From NCBI GenBank assembly GCA_002314445.1, contig DCFX01000008.1, positions 62,001-126,000 on the forward strand: a stretch of DNA of 64,000 bases, written 5' to 3'. Position numbers and translations under genes: made by a program. Shown here piece after piece: positions 60,255 through 64,000 of this stretch (position 1 is its first letter; each line of letters begins with the position of its first letter). Below the pieces are notes generated by a model. The model made no database searches, was not told the DNA's origin, and worked only from the letters and a program-made list of their open reading frames with translations. Source of the DNA: Treponema sp. UBA1793. Lineage in GTDB: Bacteria; Spirochaetota; Spirochaetia; Treponematales; Treponemataceae.

Positions 60255-61421
60255 ATGACATATTTAGCAAAAATCGGAGAACTTACGCTCAAGGGAGCGA
60301 ATATAAAAGAATTCGAGAGGCAACTCGTCATCAACACGCGGGAATGCCTTAAAGGACACAACGTCGATGTAAAAATGCGTGCAGGCAGATTATATATCGA
60401 CTGTTCGGAAGATGCCGCCCGTGACGTGGAATTTACGCTGGATCACCTTATCGGCATTACCGGATGGGCAAAGACCGTCACCTGCGAAAAAAACATAGAT
60501 GCGATAAGCAGCGTAGTGTACGACGAAGCAGTCCGTGCAAAAAAAGGAGGGGCTGCAACATTTAAAATCGAGGCAAGAAGACAGGACAAAGCCTTTCCGC
60601 TTACTTCATACGACATCTGCTGCCAGGCTGCCGATAAAACGGTGGATGCAGACATTCTTTCCGTCGACGTGCACAGTCCCGACGTAAAAATAAACGTTGA
60701 AGTGAGAGACCGCTGTTTTGTCTTTTCAGATGTAAACAAAGGATGCAGAGGCCTTCCCGTCGGATGCAGCGGCAAAGGGCTGCTTATGCTTTCGGGCGGA
60801 CTCGATTCTCCTGTAGCCGGCTACAGAATGATCCGTCGCGGTATGAAAACGGAATGCGTCTATTTCCATTCCTATCCGTACACGTCGGAAGAGGCGCAGA
60901 AAAAAGTTGAGGATCTTGCCGCACGCCTTGCCGATTACGGACTTGAGACGCATCTTAATATAATTCCCTTCACCGATGTGCAGATGCGCATCAAGGAGAA
61001 AGCGCCTGAAGCGTGGGCAACGCTCATGCTGCGGGTCTGCATGATGAAGACTGCGAACATGCTTGCCGACAGGCTGAATGCCCAGTGTATTATCACTGGA
61101 GAAAGTCTTGGTCAGGTTGCAAGCCAGACGATGGACAATCTTTCTGTAACGGAACACTTTGCAGCGCATCCTGTATTCCGTCCGCTTATCGGCATGGACA
61201 AGGAAGAGATTGTCGACACCTCAAAGGAAATAGGAACATACGACATATCCATTCTGCCGTACGAAGACTGCTGCGTGCTCTTTTCACCAAAACATCCTGT
61301 CCTGCATGCTTCAATTGAAGAGGCAGCGCGCATCTATGCATCGATGGAAATCGACGCGCTTGTTAAAGATGCGTTCGACAGGCGCGAAATAAAGCAGTTT
61401 ACTTTTCAAGCAGCAAAGTAG
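60255..61421 (+). CDS. thiI: tRNA 4-thiouridine synthase ThiI, without rhodanese domain
   Basis: 388 aa. NFLD/THUMP region (about 1-165) then the PP-loop LSGGLDSP (179-186). MTYLAKIGELTLKG aligns with the family start, so ATG 60255 is right. The C-terminal rhodanese domain of E. coli ThiI is absent, as in B. subtilis, so sulfur must come directly from a cysteine desulfurase. Makes s4U at tRNA position 8 and may serve thiamine synthesis. 3' end overlaps the converging glycosyltransferase by 23 bp. Confidence 0.94.
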   Translation: MTYLAKIGELTLKGANIKEFERQLVINTRECLKGHNVDVKMRAGRLYIDCSEDAARDVEFTLDHLIGITGWAKTVTCEKNIDAISSVVYDEAVRAKKGGAATFKIEARRQDKAFPLTSYDICCQAADKTVDADILSVDVHSPDVKINVEVRDRCFVFSDVNKGCRGLPVGCSGKGLLMLSGGLDSPVAGYRMIRRGMKTECVYFHSYPYTSEEAQKKVEDLAARLADYGLETHLNIIPFTDVQMRIKEKAPEAWATLMLRVCMMKTANMLADRLNAQCIITGESLGQVASQTMDNLSVTEHFAAHPVFRPLIGMDKEEIVDTSKEIGTYDISILPYEDCCVLFSPKHPVLHASIEEAARIYASMEIDALVKDAFDRREIKQFTFQAAK

Positions 61422-62535
61422 CAATCTTTCCGGCATCGGTATCAAGATTGACACTGTCGAAATTGTGCTTCATCTTGATATCGAAATTCTCGTCGTTCAA
61501 TAATTCGTTTATTTTGCGGTAAACGCTGCGGGGATTCCTGATGTAATATCCTACATTATGCCGTACGGCATAATGCATATTGCCAAGTTCCTGATTGTGA
61601 ATATATTTAATTATTATAACAGGCTTACGGGAATAAAGCACTTCCATAAGCGTCGCAGGTCCCGCTTTTATTACCGCACAATCGCAGATTTTTACAAGTT
61701 CATCAAGATAATCGATAAATCCGAATACGTGCAGATCAAGTTTGGGATATGTTGCTGCAAGAATATCAAGCGTGTCCTTAAACGCCTTATCGCGTCCGCA
61801 GACCATTGCGACTGCAAACTGTGCCTTGTTGAGCACGCATTCCGTAATAATTTCGACAGCTCCCGGAAAACCTTCCCCGCCTCCTGCCAGCAGCACTATT
61901 TTTTTGGCGGGATCAAAACCGTATTTTATTTTCATAGCCCTGATTTCTTCCTTAGAAAAAGGAGGCATACGGTATTTTTCATTAATAAGGAAAGGAACTA
62001 TAGTGACATTCTCCGGGGGAACGCCGCATTTTTTAACTGCTTCATCTTTTGCTTCCTGTGAATACACGAAATACTTCTGATCTTTTTCATAAAACCATGC
62101 GTGAGGCACCGTAAAAGGGTCAGTTACTATTGTTGTAAGATTTACATTCCACGGAATATTCCTGATTGCAGATTTCGCAAACGGAGTAAGTGCAAAATGA
62201 AACGACACTATATCAGTCGGGTGTTTTTCCATAAATACATGACGCAGATATCTTGTTGTCTGAAAACGGAGCGGGCGCACGAATAATTCCTGCCCCCACC
62301 GATGCATGCCTGCATCATATATAAGAGGAAAGACACCATGTATATAGTTACATGCATAATTGTATCCTTTCTCGAAAATAAGATGCCCGAACATGTTTTT
62401 TTTATCGAATCCGTTAATCATCTCTATCTCGACATCCGGATCCTGTTCCTTGAGTGCCTGTGCCAGAACTTTAGCTGCAGATATATGACCGGCACCTGTA
62501 TTTAAATACAGAAAAAGAAATTTTCGCTTACTCAT
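61399..62535 (-). CDS. MGDG synthase-like diacylglycerol glycosyltransferase (GT28 type)
   Basis: 378 aa. N-terminal FLYLNTGAGHISAAKVLAQAL (the GAGH loop of MGDG synthase / UgtP proteins), DIVSFHFALTPF in the middle, and a C-terminal GGGEGFPGAVEI with GPATLMEVLYSRKPVI for donor-nucleotide binding. Expected to move a hexosyl group to diacylglycerol at the membrane, giving the glycolipids that treponemes carry; sugar not predictable. ATG lies 1 base before the outer-membrane gene's stop. Confidence 0.88.
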   Translation of the reverse strand: MSKRKFLFLYLNTGAGHISAAKVLAQALKEQDPDVEIEMINGFDKKNMFGHLIFEKGYNYACNYIHGVFPLIYDAGMHRWGQELFVRPLRFQTTRYLRHVFMEKHPTDIVSFHFALTPFAKSAIRNIPWNVNLTTIVTDPFTVPHAWFYEKDQKYFVYSQEAKDEAVKKCGVPPENVTIVPFLINEKYRMPPFSKEEIRAMKIKYGFDPAKKIVLLAGGGEGFPGAVEIITECVLNKAQFAVAMVCGRDKAFKDTLDILAATYPKLDLHVFGFIDYLDELVKICDCAVIKAGPATLMEVLYSRKPVIIIKYIHNQELGNMHYAVRHNVGYYIRNPRSVYRKINELLNDENFDIKMKHNFDSVNLDTDAGKIATLLLEK

Positions 62536-64000
62536 TTAATAAGAATATTTCACTCCGAATTTCAGATAATTATTATACACATCATGCAGATTTGCAACCC
62601 AGTTGTCATATGCTTCCTGCCATGAGGCGTAAGAGCCGTCGAGCATTGGTTCGTCGACACCTACATTGTGTATATATTCAAAAGTATAACCTGCCGTCGC
62701 AGAAAACGTTCCTATTTTACACCGGGGAAACGTATATTCTGCAGTTATACCTGCCTGTGCAATGTACATGATATGATCCTGTGTCAGAAAATTGAGATGC
62801 TCCCATGCAGTCTCTATGTGCGTTCCGTCGCTGTCGTACATCTGCTGGGTGGAGATGCTGCCGTCGGTGGAATATATGACACCTCCACCACTCTGCCTTG
62901 ACGTATAATTTGCGCTGTTAATAGAATTCTTTTCTTCATCAGTGAGCGATTCGTATTCGTTTGCATGGCGGGTGAATGATGTTTCCGTCGTAAGTTTTAA
63001 GCCGGTGACAGGCCGCATCTGTATGCTGCACGTTATCTTGTCGGAGTTCGGTGGAATGGATGCTCCCATGCTTACGCCTCTGTTCGTATAGTTCAGGTAG
63101 TTGTACGTTGAGGAATCAAATGAGGCGGAACTTGCCGTCCAGTCGTTGTAATCCCAGTGCGCATAGGTGTACGGCGTAACCAGTGTATAATCAAGAGATA
63201 CCATTTTACATGTTGAATCAAGAGGCGAATACAACAGGCCTGTCTGGATTGCCGTGCGGATTTTCGTGTCGAAATTCAGTTTTACGATATCGTTCGCAGA
63301 TATATCGTCAACCATAAGATTCGTCGCCCATTCAAGGCATTGTACCGGTGTATATTCCAACAGAAGGCCCATCTGCAGATTATCTGTGGTATTGCTGATT
63401 CCCTGAATCAGCATGTACGGAGCGGGTATGAGATAGGAAGGATCAAAACGTCTGCCGAATACCATCATTTCATAGTATGTCAGGCTGATTTTAGGTGTAA
63501 AAACCGGAACGCGTATTGAATGCATCGAAAAGTATTTATCGGGCAGATAGTCGTCGCTGCCGTTGTTCTTTTCGGCGCCTGCAGCAACCAGATACTGTGT
63601 AAAATCGATTATATCTCCGTCATACACGAACGTAAAACCCGGAGCATGAAACGCTGTAGGATTCAGGATGACATCCGAGTGGAGGAACGGCCCGAAACCT
63701 GTTCTATTAAGACCTGCTGTCACATACAGATTCTTTGTTCCAACCGCAGCAATCATATTCGCATCCATATTCAGTGCATACGAAGAAATTGTCGTGGGAT
63801 CGTCATATGTGTCGTTATCCGAATTCTGGTAATACGGGCGGAATTCGCTTTCATCTGTGTCTTTCTCCGCACCGTGAATGCCTAAATAATAACCGTACGA
63901 AACAAGTTTACCGAACGGAATATCGCCGTATATCTGCGGGTCGAATGTTATTTCCCCCGTATTGTCTATATCGCTGCTTTTTGAAGATTTTTGAACATCA
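62536..64000 (-). CDS. Outer-membrane beta-barrel protein, C-terminal part (start outside window)
   Basis: The reading frame stays open from the stop at 62536 past the first internal ATG (63768) to the window end, so about 488 codons are seen and the N-terminus is missing. Alternating aromatic/polar strands throughout (TSISTQQ-type, KLTTETSFTRHANEYESLT) and a C-terminal strand ending LKFGVKYSY, which fits an outer-membrane barrel. No homologue named with confidence. Followed in the operon by the glycosyltransferase gene. Confidence 0.7.
   Translation of the reverse strand, partial: DVQKSSKSSDIDNTGEITFDPQIYGDIPFGKLVSYGYYLGIHGAEKDTDESEFRPYYQNSDNDTYDDPTTISSYALNMDANMIAAVGTKNLYVTAGLNRTGFGPFLHSDVILNPTAFHAPGFTFVYDGDIIDFTQYLVAAGAEKNNGSDDYLPDKYFSMHSIRVPVFTPKISLTYYEMMVFGRRFDPSYLIPAPYMLIQGISNTTDNLQMGLLLEYTPVQCLEWATNLMVDDISANDIVKLNFDTKIRTAIQTGLLYSPLDSTCKMVSLDYTLVTPYTYAHWDYNDWTASSASFDSSTYNYLNYTNRGVSMGASIPPNSDKITCSIQMRPVTGLKLTTETSFTRHANEYESLTDEEKNSINSANYTSRQSGGGVIYSTDGSISTQQMYDSDGTHIETAWEHLNFLTQDHIMYIAQAGITAEYTFPRCKIGTFSATAGYTFEYIHNVGVDEPMLDGSYASWQEAYDNWVANLHDVYNNYLKFGVKYSY

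Overview
The window reads as part of a spirochaete chromosome, most likely Treponema or a close relative. Evidence: the periplasmic-flagellum export and motor genes in spirochaetal order (flbD-motA-motB-fliL-fliM-fliY-fliO-fliP-fliQ-fliR-flhB-flhA-flhF-flhG, then fliA), a V-type rather than F-type ATPase operon carrying a DUF2764 gene, a eukaryote-like isoleucyl-tRNA synthetase, relaxed lipoboxes and several signal-peptide beta-barrel proteins. Coding density is very high, with many 1-20 bp overlaps. I see no rRNA, tRNA, CRISPR array, prophage or insertion-sequence transposase.

Layout. 1-8034 (+): a surface glycopolymer locus with a sulfatase-fold protein (cut by the window edge), a CDP-glycerol glycerophosphotransferase-like protein, a class V aminotransferase, a TagD-like cytidylyltransferase, a GT4 glycosyltransferase, a WbaP-type initiating sugar-phosphate transferase and a small Omp85-like barrel. 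8028-10234 (-): a repeat-helix exported protein and ispG. 10411-17639 (-): V-type ATPase operon E-DUF2764-A-B-D-I-K with a strong promoter at its head and two terminator hairpins after its tail. 17740-36218 (-): a flagellar super-operon beginning with flbD and ending with fliA, a FapA-like gene, two small accessory genes (one SwrB-like) and galM. 36441-38557 (+): a two-component system. 38549-43281: hemW and a signal peptidase I homologue (-), smpB and an exported protein (+), a 357-bp structured gene-free region, a Sua5-family gene and an FtsB/DivIC-like gene (-). 43445-50870 (+): a five-gene block with a large disordered acidic protein, an unknown protein, two DUF115/MAF-type flagellin-glycosylation homologues and a membrane protein with a decayed GGDEF domain. 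50871-60145 (-): a TPR lipoprotein, a long uracil phosphoribosyltransferase, a lipoprotein, ileS, an exported protein and an acyl-CoA synthetase. 60255-64000: thiI (+), a diacylglycerol glycosyltransferase-like gene and the C-terminal part of an outer-membrane protein (-).

How the genes fit together. The first block looks able to activate glycerol phosphate (or an amino-alcohol phosphate) with CTP and build it onto a lipid-linked glycan, which suits treponemes that carry lipoteichoic-acid-like glycolipids in place of LPS. The flagellar block provides export gate, switch, motor and regulators; the 43-50 kb block may modify flagellin. The most notable oddities are a signal peptidase I homologue lacking the catalytic lysine, a 141-bp inverted-repeat element that appears to supply both the stop codon of one gene and the -10 box of the next, a Met-rich repeat linker in FliY, a three-hairpin spacer between flbD and motA, and an apparently leaderless thiI sharing its -35 with a divergent promoter.
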